Part shown: positions 18,141 to 26,612 of the stretch, in pieces
Layout of the letters: each line of letters begins with the position of its first letter
Position numbering within the stretch: the stretch's first letter is position 1
Origin: Ectothiorhodospiraceae bacterium
Lineage (GTDB): Bacteria > Pseudomonadota > Gammaproteobacteria > Nitrococcales > Aquisalimonadaceae
Direction: 5' to 3'
Assembly: GCA_007117515.1 (NCBI GenBank)
Contig: SKGQ01000069.1
Location: 1 to 34,034 of the forward strand
DNA length: 34,034 nucleotides
The notes under the pieces: generated by a model
Databases searched by the model: none
What the model saw: only the letters and a program-made list of their open reading frames with translations
Told to the model about the DNA's origin: nothing
Made by a program: the position numbers and the translations under genes

Positions 18141-19322
18141 TCAGATTCCGGCCAGGCCGCTGGCGAGATCGGCGAGCAGATCCTCCACGTTCTCGATACC
18201 CACGGAATAACGCACCAGGCTTTCGGGTATCCCCATGGCGCGCCGCTCTTCCATACTCAGCTCCACATGACTGGTAACTCGGGGCGGGCCCACCAGAGTG
18301 GAAACCGAACCGAGACTGGCGGCGTTGTGGCTGTAGCGTAGCCGAGGCAACAACAGTTTGACCTGATCAAAATCGCCGCGCAGCGCGAAGCTGAGCATGC
18401 CGCCAAAGCCGTCCATCTGGCGGCATGCAATATCATGATTAGCGTGCTCCGGCAGGCCGGGGTAGAACACTGACTCGACCTTGTCGTGCTCGCGCAGGTA
18501 CTCGGCTACCTGTTGAGCATTCTCGTTATGCCGCTTGATCCGCAGCTCCAGGGTCTTCAGACCGCGCAGAATCATGTAAGCGGAATGGGCATGCAGCGCG
18601 GCACCATTGATTTCCCGGTAGTGAAACACCCGGTCAACGAGGTCCTTGGCCCCACTCAGAATGCCGCCCATGGCATCGGAGTGGCCATTCAGGTACTTGG
18701 TGGCGCTGTAGACGACCAGGTCTGCACCCAGCTCCAGTGGCCTCTGGTTCACCGGGGTCGCAAACGTGTTGTCGACGATAACGATCCCCCGATGCTCGTG
18801 GGCTACCCGGGCCAGGCGTGCAATATCGACAACTTTCAGGGTGGGGTTGGTTGGGGTCTCCAGGTAGAGGACCTTGCAACCTTTACGGATCTCGGCCTCG
18901 ATGGCCTCGAAATCCAGGGTGTCGCAGAGCGCCACATCGACGTTGTTCCGCGGCAGAAACTCGAGAAAGATCTTGTTGGTGCCGCCGTAGGTGTCCTTGA
19001 TGGCAACTGCCCGGTCACCGGGTCCCAGCAGGGCAAAGAGTGTATTGCTGATGGCGGCCATGCCCGTGGAAAAGCTGATGCACTCTTCGGCGCCGTCCAG
19101 CGCACGCATGGTCAACTCGAGCGGTCGTACCGTTGGATTGGTGTTGCGTGAATAGATATGTCCGGGCCGCTTGCCCACTGCCACGTCGAACCATTCGTCC
19201 ACGTCGTCGTAGGCGAAGCTGACGCTGTGGTGGATCGGCAGGGCGACGTCCTTTTCGGCTGCGGTTTCCCTGTGGGCTGCCCACAACGCGAGAGTTCCGA
19301 AACGCCTGGATTGCTCAGTCAT
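18141..19322 (-). CDS. Cystathionine gamma-synthase/gamma-lyase family PLP enzyme
   Basis: A 393-residue Cys/Met-metabolism PLP enzyme. It shows YSRNTNPTVRPLE, FSTGMAAISNTL, DTYGGTNKIFLEFLPR, LETPTNPTLKVVDI and the PLP-lysine motif YSATKYLNGHSD (Lys209). Near the C-terminus SLGSVSTLVGPPRVTSH is typical of the family. Members make cystathionine, cleave it to cysteine plus 2-oxobutyrate, or cleave methionine; sequence alone does not decide. It is probably the first gene of the minus-strand operon running to 12796, with a 69-bp gap to the ligase. If it acts as a lyase, its 2-oxobutyrate would suit the downstream dehydrogenase, which is inference. A good GAGGAG precedes the ATG. Confidence 0.93.
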   Translation of the reverse strand: MTEQSRRFGTLALWAAHRETAAEKDVALPIHHSVSFAYDDVDEWFDVAVGKRPGHIYSRNTNPTVRPLELTMRALDGAEECISFSTGMAAISNTLFALLGPGDRAVAIKDTYGGTNKIFLEFLPRNNVDVALCDTLDFEAIEAEIRKGCKVLYLETPTNPTLKVVDIARLARVAHEHRGIVIVDNTFATPVNQRPLELGADLVVYSATKYLNGHSDAMGGILSGAKDLVDRVFHYREINGAALHAHSAYMILRGLKTLELRIKRHNENAQQVAEYLREHDKVESVFYPGLPEHANHDIACRQMDGFGGMLSFALRGDFDQVKLLLPRLRYSHNAASLGSVSTLVGPPRVTSHVELSMEERRAMGIPESLVRYSVGIENVEDLLADLASGLAGI

Positions 19323-19556
19323 GACAATGCTCCTCGACCAACTTCGTCAGACATGTCGCTGACGTACGATTCGCCATTCCCTTGCAGGGGAGCATAAACA
19401 GAGGGCACCCACAAACCAGTGTAGGCCAGACTGGTCCGGTCCTGGTCGTGAACGGGATTAACCGCCCTGTTTTTCATTCCCGGACCTCCGTTGATAACCA
19501 CGACTCCGGCGAGCCTATCGTTGAGTTCGTTGAAGGACTGAACGTTGAACGGGCGC

Positions 19557-20126
19557 CTTCAGGGAAACTCTGCGGCGCGGGCGACCGATGCGGCGCGGGA
19601 GCAGCTTGCTCGTCGAGCTACGGTAATCGCGGCCAGCATTTTTTCACTTTTGCACTGCTCGGCGGCGTGATTTTCACACTGTTCGGTATCACGCTCGAGG
19701 CGTTCCGTATTGCCGGCGGGATCATCCTGTTCGGCATTGCGATGGGCATGATTCGCCGTGCCCAGGATGAAGGCGAGGACGTGGCCTCGGCCGAGGATCT
19801 ATCGGGTCATCGGACCGGCCGCCTGGCGCAGGACCTGGCGGTTATTCCGCTGGCAATCCCGTTCATGAGTGGGCCCGGCTCCATTGCCACGGTCATGATC
19901 ACTGACCAGTGAGGCGCCGACTCCCTGGCACCGGATTCTGGTTTTTGTCGCCATCGTGGCAACAACGGGCGCCTGCTATTTCAGCATGGTCTATTCCCGT
20001 TATCTGGTTCGCGTCATGGGCGAAACCGGCAAGGATATTGTCACTCGGCTGTTTGGTCTGATTCTGGCGGTGATTGCCGTGCAATTCGTGATCAACGGCG
20101 TTTCGGACGTAGTGGCCCGGTGGTGA
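19557..20126 (+). pseudogene. MarC-family membrane protein remnant with two frameshifts
   Basis: Three reading frames must be joined to recover a MarC-like protein. The first is QGNSAARATDAAREQLARR, reading on to TVIAASIF (about 19560-19645). The second is FALLGGVIFTLFGITLEAF, reading on to FRIAGGIILFGIAMGMIRR, MSGPGSIATVMIT (to about 19905). The third is TPWHRILVFVAIVATTGACY, ending NGVSDVVARW (19911-20126). The first shift is near a T6 run at about 19639-19644, the second just before 19911. The N-terminal 20-30 residues with the first helix are missing, and no start codon with a ribosome site is present. The remaining hydrophobic segments are well conserved, so inactivation is recent, or one of the shifts is a sequencing error. 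The truncated N-terminus argues for a true pseudogene. Confidence 0.8.
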
Positions 20127-20204
20127 TGCCGAGGTGGACCGCCTCGAAGCAAGGGGCGGCCCAACGGCACCGGCCGACGACGTTCCGGTTTGGTGCTTAC
20201 AGCA

Positions 20205-20618
20205 TCAGCGATGCAGGTCGCCGGCCCTCTCAGGTTGATAGATGACCTCCTCGATGCGCACATGCAGGGAACCGCCGCCGGGCTTCGGCCATTCGATGGT
20301 TTCCCCTTCCGAAAGCCCCAGCAACGCACTGCCGACCGGCGCGAGAATGGAAATCGTGCTGCCGTCCACTCCCTGATCCCTCGGGTAGACGAGCGTCAGC
20401 TGAAACTCGCGATCCGAGTCCACCTCCCGGAAGCGAACGGTAGAATTCATCGTCACAACATTCGGCGGTATCGCCGATGACGGAACAACATCTGCTCGAC
20501 TGAGTTCGTCTTCCAGTTCCTCCAGACCGGGAACCGGCGTGCTGGACAGTGATGCCACGAGTTTTTCCAGGCGTTCAAGATCCTGTTCAGAAACGACGAT
20601 GGGTGGTTGTTTGGTCAT
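20205..20618 (-). CDS. rnk: Nucleoside diphosphate kinase regulator Rnk
   Basis: A 137-residue protein the length of E. coli Rnk (136). An N-terminal helical part (PPIVVSEQDLERLEKLVASL) precedes a GreA/GreB C-terminal-like domain: VVTMNSTVRFREVDSDREFQ, LTLVYPRDQG, ISILAPVGSALLGLSEGETI. Rnk binds RNA polymerase near the secondary channel and influences nucleotide pools. The ATG at 20618 is chosen by homology; an in-frame extension upstream has none. It is a single gene, convergent with the marC remnant. Confidence 0.93.
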   Translation of the reverse strand: MTKQPPIVVSEQDLERLEKLVASLSSTPVPGLEELEDELSRADVVPSSAIPPNVVTMNSTVRFREVDSDREFQLTLVYPRDQGVDGSTISILAPVGSALLGLSEGETIEWPKPGGGSLHVRIEEVIYQPERAGDLHR

Positions 20619-20814
20619 AAGGAAACGCCTTGTGAGAGAACGAATACAGGAATCCAAGCGGCCATTATCCGCCAGTGGAATTTTTTAGCCAGACACGTCG
20701 CGGTTCAAGGGTAGGCCGCAAGAGTTCGTTCAGGCCGGTTGGCTCGGGCTCCGAATGTCGCCAGCGGTCCAAAGCCGTTTACCTACACTTCTCTGGACAG
20801 GAGGAACTCACCGG

Positions 20815-22563
20815 GTGGGTATCGGCATGGGTATGACGCGGCGAACATGGCTGCGCTTCACCGCATCGGGTGCCGTTCTGGCGACAGTGGGGCGAGTTTC
20901 GGGATCGGCGGCGGCGTGGCAGGAGCAAGGCGTGGCTCCGCCAGCAGCGGTCATTCCGGAGGTGAGGCACCCGGCCGTTGACGGCCTCTTCGCTCGGTAT
21001 CAGAAACCGGATGCGCCGGGCCTTGCGCTTGGCGTCCTGAAGAATGGCGAGGTCATCCATCTGGCCGGGTATGGGGCCGCGAATCTCGAGGCTCCGGTCC
21101 CGATTAACGGGCAAACCGTGTTTCATGCGGCGAGCCTGGCCAAGCAGTTCACGGCCTTTGCCATCGGATTGCTGGAACACGATGGCGCCCTCCGCTCCGA
21201 TGACGACGTCCGCCGATACCTGCCGGACGTGCCGGACTTCGGCGCGCCGATCACACTTCGACACCTGCTGCAGCACACCAGCGGTCTGCGTGACCAGTGG
21301 CCGATGCTGGTGCTGGCCGGCCACGGTCGCCGTGATGTCCTGACCCAAGCCCGCATCCGCAAACTGGTGGCCGCGCAGAGCGGGCTGAATTTCACACCGG
21401 GAACGGCCTATGAGTACTGCAACACCGGCTACACCCTGCTGGCCGAGGTGGTCGCCCACGTCAGTGGTCAATCGTTTCCGGCGTTCACGGAAGAACGGAT
21501 CTTCCGGCCACTGGATATGGCGCAGACCTTTTTCCGTGACGATCTGGGCCGAATCGTCCCGGCGTGCGCTGCGTCCTACCGCAGGCGGAGCAATGATTCC
21601 GGCGGGCAGCGTGTGCCGCTGAACTATGAAACGGTTGGTGCCACCGGGCTTTGCACCGCCGGCGCGGACATGTTGCGCTGGGTGGCCAATTTCAGCGAAC
21701 CGATGGTGGGCACCACCGACCTGGTCCGGCGCCTGGGCCGGCCGGGCCATCTGCGCGACAGTCGCCGGATCAACTGCGGCCATGGTCTGTATCGCCATCA
21801 TTTCGCCGGCCATGAGGCTGTTTACCATCGGGGTCGGGATGCCGGTTTCGTTGCTGCTTTCGGCTGGATCCCCGAGGAATCAATGGGTGTTGTCCTGTTG
21901 GCCAACACGCCGGTGGATCAGGACGAACTGATCGAGGCGGTGACGCTGTATTGTTGCGGTCAGGCAGGTGGCGGTGGTGCACCCTCGGAACCACTGCCGA
22001 CCCGTCCTTCCCCGCAGCAACTGTCGGTCCTTACCGGTCATTATCTGTCGGCGGATGGGCAGATGCTCAGTCTGCGCCGCAATGCCGGCGGGCTGCGCCT
22101 CAGCGACCGGGTCGGTGCCGAGGAGCCCGTGACCCGGCGCCATGGCGGTAGTTTTGATACTGGCGGCCGACGCCAGGGCTACTACCGCCCGCGCCACGAT
22201 ACGTCTGGAGAACTGATTGGAATTGAAGAGGTGCGGCCGGATCCGGTGGCGCCGCGGATCGTGTTCTACCGCAAGGTGCCGCGGGCCCGCCCCTCGGTGG
22301 AAACCCTGGCTGAATTGGTAGAAAGGACGAGTCGGGGATTAGACGAATCGGCGAGTCAGAGACGAGTCGGGACGAGTCGGGCGAGTCGCGAGGGGGGGCG
22401 AGTCGGGGACACCCACAAACTGACGGCTTTTTTGCCGAGAGTTCGTGGGCGCCTCGGGGCAGGTGCCCTTGGTGCGCCGGACGGAATTCACCGTGGTCCG
22501 TCCGCGGTGGAGCAGAGCGGTCCGGCTCAGTCGAGCCGTTCCAGCGCCAGGGCAACGCCCTGA
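20815..22563 (+). CDS. Tat-exported serine hydrolase (beta-lactamase/class C-like family)
   Basis: A 582-residue protein with a twin-arginine signal near the start (MTRRTWLRFTASGAVLATVG), so it is predicted periplasmic. The penicillin-binding-protein-like fold shows HAASLAKQFTAFAIG (SxxK, Ser107 and Lys110), YEYCNTGYTLLAEVV (YxN, Tyr201 and Asn203) and a later HRGRDAGFVAAFGW. Substrates of this family (peptides, esters, beta-lactams) cannot be predicted. The start is GTG at 20815, ten bases after AGGAGG; ATG at 20827 or 20833 is possible. The last 75 or so residues are Arg/Gly/Ser-rich and derive from a tandem repeat. The end overlaps the convergent thiolase gene by 37 bp, so the natural stop may have been lost. 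Confidence 0.85.
   Translation: MGIGMGMTRRTWLRFTASGAVLATVGRVSGSAAAWQEQGVAPPAAVIPEVRHPAVDGLFARYQKPDAPGLALGVLKNGEVIHLAGYGAANLEAPVPINGQTVFHAASLAKQFTAFAIGLLEHDGALRSDDDVRRYLPDVPDFGAPITLRHLLQHTSGLRDQWPMLVLAGHGRRDVLTQARIRKLVAAQSGLNFTPGTAYEYCNTGYTLLAEVVAHVSGQSFPAFTEERIFRPLDMAQTFFRDDLGRIVPACAASYRRRSNDSGGQRVPLNYETVGATGLCTAGADMLRWVANFSEPMVGTTDLVRRLGRPGHLRDSRRINCGHGLYRHHFAGHEAVYHRGRDAGFVAAFGWIPEESMGVVLLANTPVDQDELIEAVTLYCCGQAGGGGAPSEPLPTRPSPQQLSVLTGHYLSADGQMLSLRRNAGGLRLSDRVGAEEPVTRRHGGSFDTGGRRQGYYRPRHDTSGELIGIEEVRPDPVAPRIVFYRKVPRARPSVETLAELVERTSRGLDESASQRRVGTSRASREGGRVGDTHKLTAFLPRVRGRLGAGALGAPDGIHRGPSAVEQSGPAQSSRSSARATP
22325..22410. repeat. Degenerate tandem repeat, GACGAGTCGG-type units
   Basis: About six to eight copies of a unit near 10 bp long, core CGAGTCGG, with substitutions and small indels. 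It is read in frame as the low-complexity tail of the serine hydrolase. The last unit leads into GTCGGGGACACCCAC, a type of sequence I have seen near REP-associated transposase genes. That association is from memory and is not shown here. Confidence 0.75.
22412..22449. other. Imperfect hairpin with T6 loop next to the tandem repeat
   Basis: CCCAC-A-AACT and GGC on the left pair with GCC, AGTT-C-GTGGG on the right around TTTTTT, with small mismatches. It follows the tandem repeat directly. It could have been the original 3' hairpin of the hydrolase gene or a REP-like unit. Confidence 0.5.
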
Positions 22564-23711
22564 CCGCCGCCGATGCAAAGCGTCACCAGGCCGCGGTGTT
22601 CTCCGGAGCGCTGCATGGCGTGCAGCAGTCGGGTCGTGAGTACCGCGCCGCTGGCACCAATCGGGTGACCGTGGGCAACGGCCCCACCTTCCACATTGAC
22701 GATGTCCTCAGGCAGATCCAGTTCACGGAGAACGGCCAGGGCAATCGCGGCGAAGGCCTCGTTTATTTCCACGCGCTCCAGATCGCCGGTCGTCCAGCCG
22801 GCCCGCTCAAGCGCTTGATGCACTGCGGGCACCGGTCCGATGCCGAACATGCCCGGGTCCACCGCGCCGACACCCCAGGACACCACGCGCGCCATCGGCT
22901 GCAGCCCCTGGGTCTCGGCCCAGGCACGCTCTGCCAGTATCATGGCTGCGGCTCCGGAATTGAGGCCCGGCGCGTTCCCTGCGGTAATGGAGCCGTCTTC
23001 ACGGAACGCGGGACGCAGCTTGCCCAGGCCTTCCGCCGTGGCATCGCCACGGTTGTGTTCGTCCCGGTCGAACACGGTCGGCCCCTTGCGGCCCGGCACT
23101 TCCACCGGCGTGATTTCGGCATCGAACAGCCCGTCCGCCTGCGCCTTCGAGAAGCGCTGTTGTGAACGTGCCGCCCAGGCGTCCTGATCTTCGCGGCTGA
23201 CGCGGTATTCTTTCGCCAGATCTTCCGTGTGCCAGCCGGCATGCTTACCCGTAAAGGCATCATGGAGTCCGTCGCCAAGCATGGAGTCCACCATGCGGCC
23301 GTCACCCATCCGGTAGCCCCAGCGAGCTTTTTCCAGCAGGTACGGCGCCCGGTCCATGTTCTCCATGCCGCCTGCCACCGCGCAGTTGCCGTGGCCGAGC
23401 ATGATGTCCTGTGCGGCTGTTATTGCAGCCTGGACCCCGGATCCGCAGACGCGATTCACGGTCAACGCGGGTACCTGCACGGGAAGACCGCCGTTGATGG
23501 AGGCCTGGCGCGCGGGGTTCATGCGATTGCCGGCCTGGATGACATTGCCCAGCACCACGTTGTCCACCGTGTCGCCACTGATGCCAGCGCGCTTGAGCGT
23601 CTCACGAATGGCGATGGCGCCCAGATCCGTGGCCGGAACCTCCTTGAGGCTGCCGCCGTATGTACCAATCGCGGTGCGCACCGGCGCACAGATAACGACT
23701 TCCCTGGTCAT
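22527..23711 (-). CDS. Acetyl-CoA C-acetyltransferase (thiolase)
   Basis: A 394-residue thiolase of the AtoB/PhaA size class. The acylated cysteine is in NRVCGSGVQA (Cys89), the general-base histidine in AHGHPIGASGA (His349), and the second cysteine in LCIGGGQGVA (Cys379). EINEAFAAIALAV carries the NEAF motif. It may condense acetyl-CoA to acetoacetyl-CoA or cleave 3-ketoacyl-CoA; no partner genes adjoin to tell which. The ATG at 23711 lies eight bases after GGGGAGG; an in-frame GTG three codons upstream is less likely. It is divergent from ompW across 235 bp that contain an FNR-type site. Confidence 0.95.
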   Translation of the reverse strand: MTREVVICAPVRTAIGTYGGSLKEVPATDLGAIAIRETLKRAGISGDTVDNVVLGNVIQAGNRMNPARQASINGGLPVQVPALTVNRVCGSGVQAAITAAQDIMLGHGNCAVAGGMENMDRAPYLLEKARWGYRMGDGRMVDSMLGDGLHDAFTGKHAGWHTEDLAKEYRVSREDQDAWAARSQQRFSKAQADGLFDAEITPVEVPGRKGPTVFDRDEHNRGDATAEGLGKLRPAFREDGSITAGNAPGLNSGAAAMILAERAWAETQGLQPMARVVSWGVGAVDPGMFGIGPVPAVHQALERAGWTTGDLERVEINEAFAAIALAVLRELDLPEDIVNVEGGAVAHGHPIGASGAVLTTRLLHAMQRSGEHRGLVTLCIGGGQGVALALERLD

Positions 23712-23870
23712 GATTGTCACCTCCCCGATGACTTGCTTGTCAGTGGCCTTCAGTATGGAAGCCCGTTCCCATTTCGTCTTGGTCTCGAAGCGTGGCCCGA
23801 CTCCCCCGGACTCGTCACGTCTGACAGATTGCGTCTCTTCAGCGGCTCCCGTCGAACGATTAGCATGCGG

Positions 23871-23884
23871 TTGATCTGCATCAA
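23871..23884. promoter_or_regulatory. FNR/Anr-type binding site upstream of ompW
   Basis: TTGATCTGCATCAA is a perfect match to the FNR consensus TTGAT-N4-ATCAA. It lies 62 bp before the ompW start. If it sits at -41.5, transcription would begin near 23919, as in class II activated promoters. It also lies 160 bp upstream of the divergent thiolase, so that gene could be affected. Confidence 0.75.
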
Positions 23885-23946
23885 AAAGCGCGCATGTGGG
23901 TTCGGGAAAGATACGCGCAGGCTAACGATGACAGGACATCAATCCA

Positions 23947-24597
23947 ATGACACAACGCAACACTCGTACACTTGTCTCCGCTCTCGCCCTGAGCCTTGCC
24001 GCCACCGGGTGGAGTGGCGCCTCACTGGCCAACAATGCCTCGCTGGAAGCCGGCGACATTCTGGTCCGTGGTGGTCTGCACCACGTCAATCCGCGCTCCA
24101 GTAACGGCAAGATCATCGATGGAGCCGTAGAACTCGACGTCGGCAGCAACACCCGGCCAAGCGGCACCATCACCTATATGTTTACCGAATCACTGGGCGT
24201 GGAACTGCTGGTCGCGGTGCCGTTTCGACACAACATCCGGGCCGAGGGCCTGGGAACCGTAGCAACCACCAACCATCTGCCGCCGACGCTGAGCGTGCAA
24301 TACCACCTGAACGGCCTGGGCGATTTCCGGCCCTACGCCGGGGTGGGCTTCAATTACACGTTTGTCTACAACACCAAGACCCGAGGCGCGCTCAGCGACA
24401 GCAGCCTGAGCCTGAAAAATTCCGCCGGCCTTGCCGTACAGGTGGGCATGGATTACCACCTGACCCGGGAGTGGTTCGTCAATGCGGAAGTGCGCTACAT
24501 CGACATCGAATCCCGCGCACGACTGGACGGCGAACGGGTCGGCAACGTGAAGATTGATCCGGTAGTGGCAGGACTCGGTATCGGCTACCGATTCTGA
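23947..24597 (+). CDS. ompW: OmpW family outer-membrane protein
   Basis: A 216-residue protein with an N-terminal signal peptide (about 1-29, ending near GASLANNAS) and an OmpW/AlkL-type eight-strand barrel. It shows AGDILVRGGLHHVNPRSSNG, TYMFTESLGVELLVAVPF, LPPTLSVQYHLN, FRPYAGVGFNYTFVY and WFVNAEVRYIDIES. It ends in a C-terminal phenylalanine (GLGIGYRF), the usual outer-membrane sorting signal. OmpW forms a small hydrophobic channel linked to stress and oxygen response. A perfect FNR-type box upstream agrees with control by oxygen in related bacteria. Confidence 0.93.
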   Translation: MTQRNTRTLVSALALSLAATGWSGASLANNASLEAGDILVRGGLHHVNPRSSNGKIIDGAVELDVGSNTRPSGTITYMFTESLGVELLVAVPFRHNIRAEGLGTVATTNHLPPTLSVQYHLNGLGDFRPYAGVGFNYTFVYNTKTRGALSDSSLSLKNSAGLAVQVGMDYHLTREWFVNAEVRYIDIESRARLDGERVGNVKIDPVVAGLGIGYRF

Positions 24598-24641
24598 CCG
24601 ATTCGGGATACCCATCGGCGAGTGGGGCACCCATAGACCGA

Positions 24642-24661
24642 GCCCGGCGTGGTTGCCGGGC
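24642..24661. other. GC-rich hairpin downstream of ompW
   Basis: GCCCGGC (24642-24648) and GCCGGGC (24655-24661) form a perfect 7-bp stem with a 6-base loop, without a T-run. It might be the ompW mRNA 3' end, but this is not a canonical terminator. The rest of 24598-24790 shows no gene or recognisable riboswitch. Confidence 0.45.
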
Positions 24662-24790
24662 AGCGGGTGTCCCGGGCCGTTTCCCGATCATCGCAGGCAC
24701 GCAATGCTGGCCGACGCTTGACCTCGAGGGTACCGTTTCGGAAACAATGCGAATGACTCGCTGGAACGAGAACAAAACGAGGGTAGTGCA

Positions 24791-26068
24791 ATGCGGATCG
24801 AAACCAAGGCCATCCATAGCGGTTACAGCCCGGAGCCCACCACCAAGGCAGTGGCGGTGCCCATCTACCAGACCACCTCCTACGCCTTCGACAGCACCCA
24901 GCATGGTGCTGATCTGTTCGACCTGAAGGTCGAGGGCAACATCTATTCGCGGATCATGAACCCCACCAATGCGGTGCTCGAGCAGCGCGTGGCGGATATG
25001 GAGGGTGGGGTCGGCGGCCTGGCACTGGCCTCCGGGATGGCCGCGATCACCTACACGATCCAGACCATCAGCCGGGCCGGCGACAATATCGTCAGCACCA
25101 GCAAGCTTTATGGCGGCACCTACAATCTGTTCGCCCACAGCCTGCCGGCCCAGGGCATCGAGGTGCGCTTTGCCAGTCACGATGATTTCGCCGGCCTGGA
25201 AGCACACATCGATGAACATACCCGGCTGTTGTTCTGCGAAACCGTGGGCAATCCGTCCGGCGAGCTGGCGGACATCGAGAAGATGGCCGAGATCGCCCAT
25301 CGCCATGGCATCCCGCTGGTGGTGGACAACACGGTGCCCAGCCCCTACCTCTGGCGTCCCATCGAAAACGGGGCCGATATCGTGGTGCATTCGCTGACCA
25401 AGTTCATGGGTGGTCATGGCACCACGGTGGGCGGTGTCATTGTCGATTCCGGCAAGTTCCCCTGGGCCGAGCACGGCGACCGCTTCCCCATGATGGTGGA
25501 GCCGGATCCGTCCTACCACGGCGTGATCTACACCGAGGCACTGGGCCCCGCCGCTTTCATCGGCCGCGCGCGGGTCGTGCCTCTGCGCAATACCGGTGCG
25601 GCCCTCTCGGCTTTCGCCGCTTTCCAGTTGATGCAGGGCATCGAGACGCTGCCGCTGCGAATGGATCGTCACAGCGAGAACGCGCTGGCCGTCGCCCGCC
25701 ACCTGGAAGGGCATCCGCAGGTGACCTGGGTGAAATATGCCGGTCTGGAGTCCAACCCAGACTATCCGCTGGTGCAGAAGTACATGCACCGGGGAATGGC
25801 CTCAGGGATTCTGAGTTTCGGTATCAAGGGCGGTGCAGAGGCAGGAGCCCGATTTATCGATGCGTTGCAACTGATCACGCGCCTGGTGAACATCGGTGAC
25901 GCCAAGTCACTGGCATGCCATCCGGCGACGACTACCCACCGCCAGCTTAATGATGAGGAGCTGGAGAAGGCAGGGGTGCCGCGTGACATGGTGCGTCTGG
26001 CCATTGGCATCGAGCATATCGACGACATCCTCGAGGACGTGGATCAGGCACTGGCGGCTGCACGCTAG
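24791..26068 (+). CDS. metY: O-acetylhomoserine sulfhydrylase-type PLP enzyme
   Basis: A 425-residue member of the Cys/Met PLP family with the longer layout of O-acetylhomoserine (or succinyl-) sulfhydrylase, which makes homocysteine from sulfide. It has IETKAIHSGYSPEPTTKAVA, PIYQTTSYAFDST, YSRIMNPTNAVLEQRVADME, KLYGGTYNLF, the PLP-lysine HSLTKFMGGHGTT (Lys204) and LVNIGDAKSLACHPATTTHR. A GAGGG precedes the start by about seven bases. It is the second Cys/Met PLP enzyme in the window; the other, at 18141-19322, is shorter. Together they suggest that direct sulfhydrylation and transsulfuration coexist. Confidence 0.93.
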   Translation: MRIETKAIHSGYSPEPTTKAVAVPIYQTTSYAFDSTQHGADLFDLKVEGNIYSRIMNPTNAVLEQRVADMEGGVGGLALASGMAAITYTIQTISRAGDNIVSTSKLYGGTYNLFAHSLPAQGIEVRFASHDDFAGLEAHIDEHTRLLFCETVGNPSGELADIEKMAEIAHRHGIPLVVDNTVPSPYLWRPIENGADIVVHSLTKFMGGHGTTVGGVIVDSGKFPWAEHGDRFPMMVEPDPSYHGVIYTEALGPAAFIGRARVVPLRNTGAALSAFAAFQLMQGIETLPLRMDRHSENALAVARHLEGHPQVTWVKYAGLESNPDYPLVQKYMHRGMASGILSFGIKGGAEAGARFIDALQLITRLVNIGDAKSLACHPATTTHRQLNDEELEKAGVPRDMVRLAIGIEHIDDILEDVDQALAAAR

Positions 26069-26106
26069 TGGCACCGGCAGGCCAGCCAGTGAGAAAGGCC
26101 GGTGAC

Positions 26107-26475
26107 ATGAGTCCGAGGACGTCTCTGATCGGCGGATTCCTGCTGAGCTTTTTCGCGGCAGGGATTCCGTTCTGGCTGATTCCTTACCCGCAGCTCACCG
26201 TGCCCGATGGCTTTTTCAGCATCGGGCTTGCCGTGGTTTTCGCTGTCGCGGCACTGCTTTGCATGACATCAAGGGCCGGTTTCGGGATGAGCGTGCTGGT
26301 TCCGGCAGCGGCACTGCCGGCGGCGCTTATGGTCCGAGTCATTGTGGAGGGTTTGCTGGATCCGACGAGGCATAACCTTTGGCCGTTGGCTCTGGTTATC
26401 GCACTGTTTCTTGGTCTGCTGGTTTCCGCGGGCGGGGCGGTGATCGGGTATCCACTGGCGCGGGTCCGGCGTTAG
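26107..26475 (+). CDS. Small integral membrane protein of unknown function
   Basis: 122 residues with four hydrophobic segments at about 8-25, 36-54, 62-80 and 94-117, and an Arg-rich end (PLARVRR). I do not recognise a family. The ATG at 26107 follows AAGG; GTG at 26068, overlapping the metY stop, would add a hydrophilic stretch. It lies 38 bp after metY on the same strand and may be cotranscribed. The even helix number with charged ends suggests both termini in the cytoplasm. Confidence 0.7.
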   Translation: MSPRTSLIGGFLLSFFAAGIPFWLIPYPQLTVPDGFFSIGLAVVFAVAALLCMTSRAGFGMSVLVPAAALPAALMVRVIVEGLLDPTRHNLWPLALVIALFLGLLVSAGGAVIGYPLARVRR

Positions 26476-26612
26476 TTTTCAGGGCTCCTGGCAGGCCGCA
26501 GAGAGCAGCCGCTGCTGGCGGCTGGTGTCTGCGGTTCATGGTGCGCTGGATACGGGGCTGCCCCTTTACCCCTGGCGCCTGCAAACCGGGGATACGAGCC
26601 GCGGCATCTCTG

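Noticed and set aside
16476-18341. Open frame of 621 codons antisense to the acyl-CoA synthetase gene
   Set aside because: The ligase frame carries all adenylate-forming motifs; the long antisense frame is a composition effect.
22325-22410. Short regularly spaced repeats resembling a CRISPR array
   Set aside because: Units are about 10 bp, contiguous and degenerate, with no spacers or cas genes.
24598-24790. Possible SAM-type riboswitch ahead of metY
   Set aside because: Only a single GC hairpin without a T-run is visible; none of the conserved riboswitch cores was recognised.
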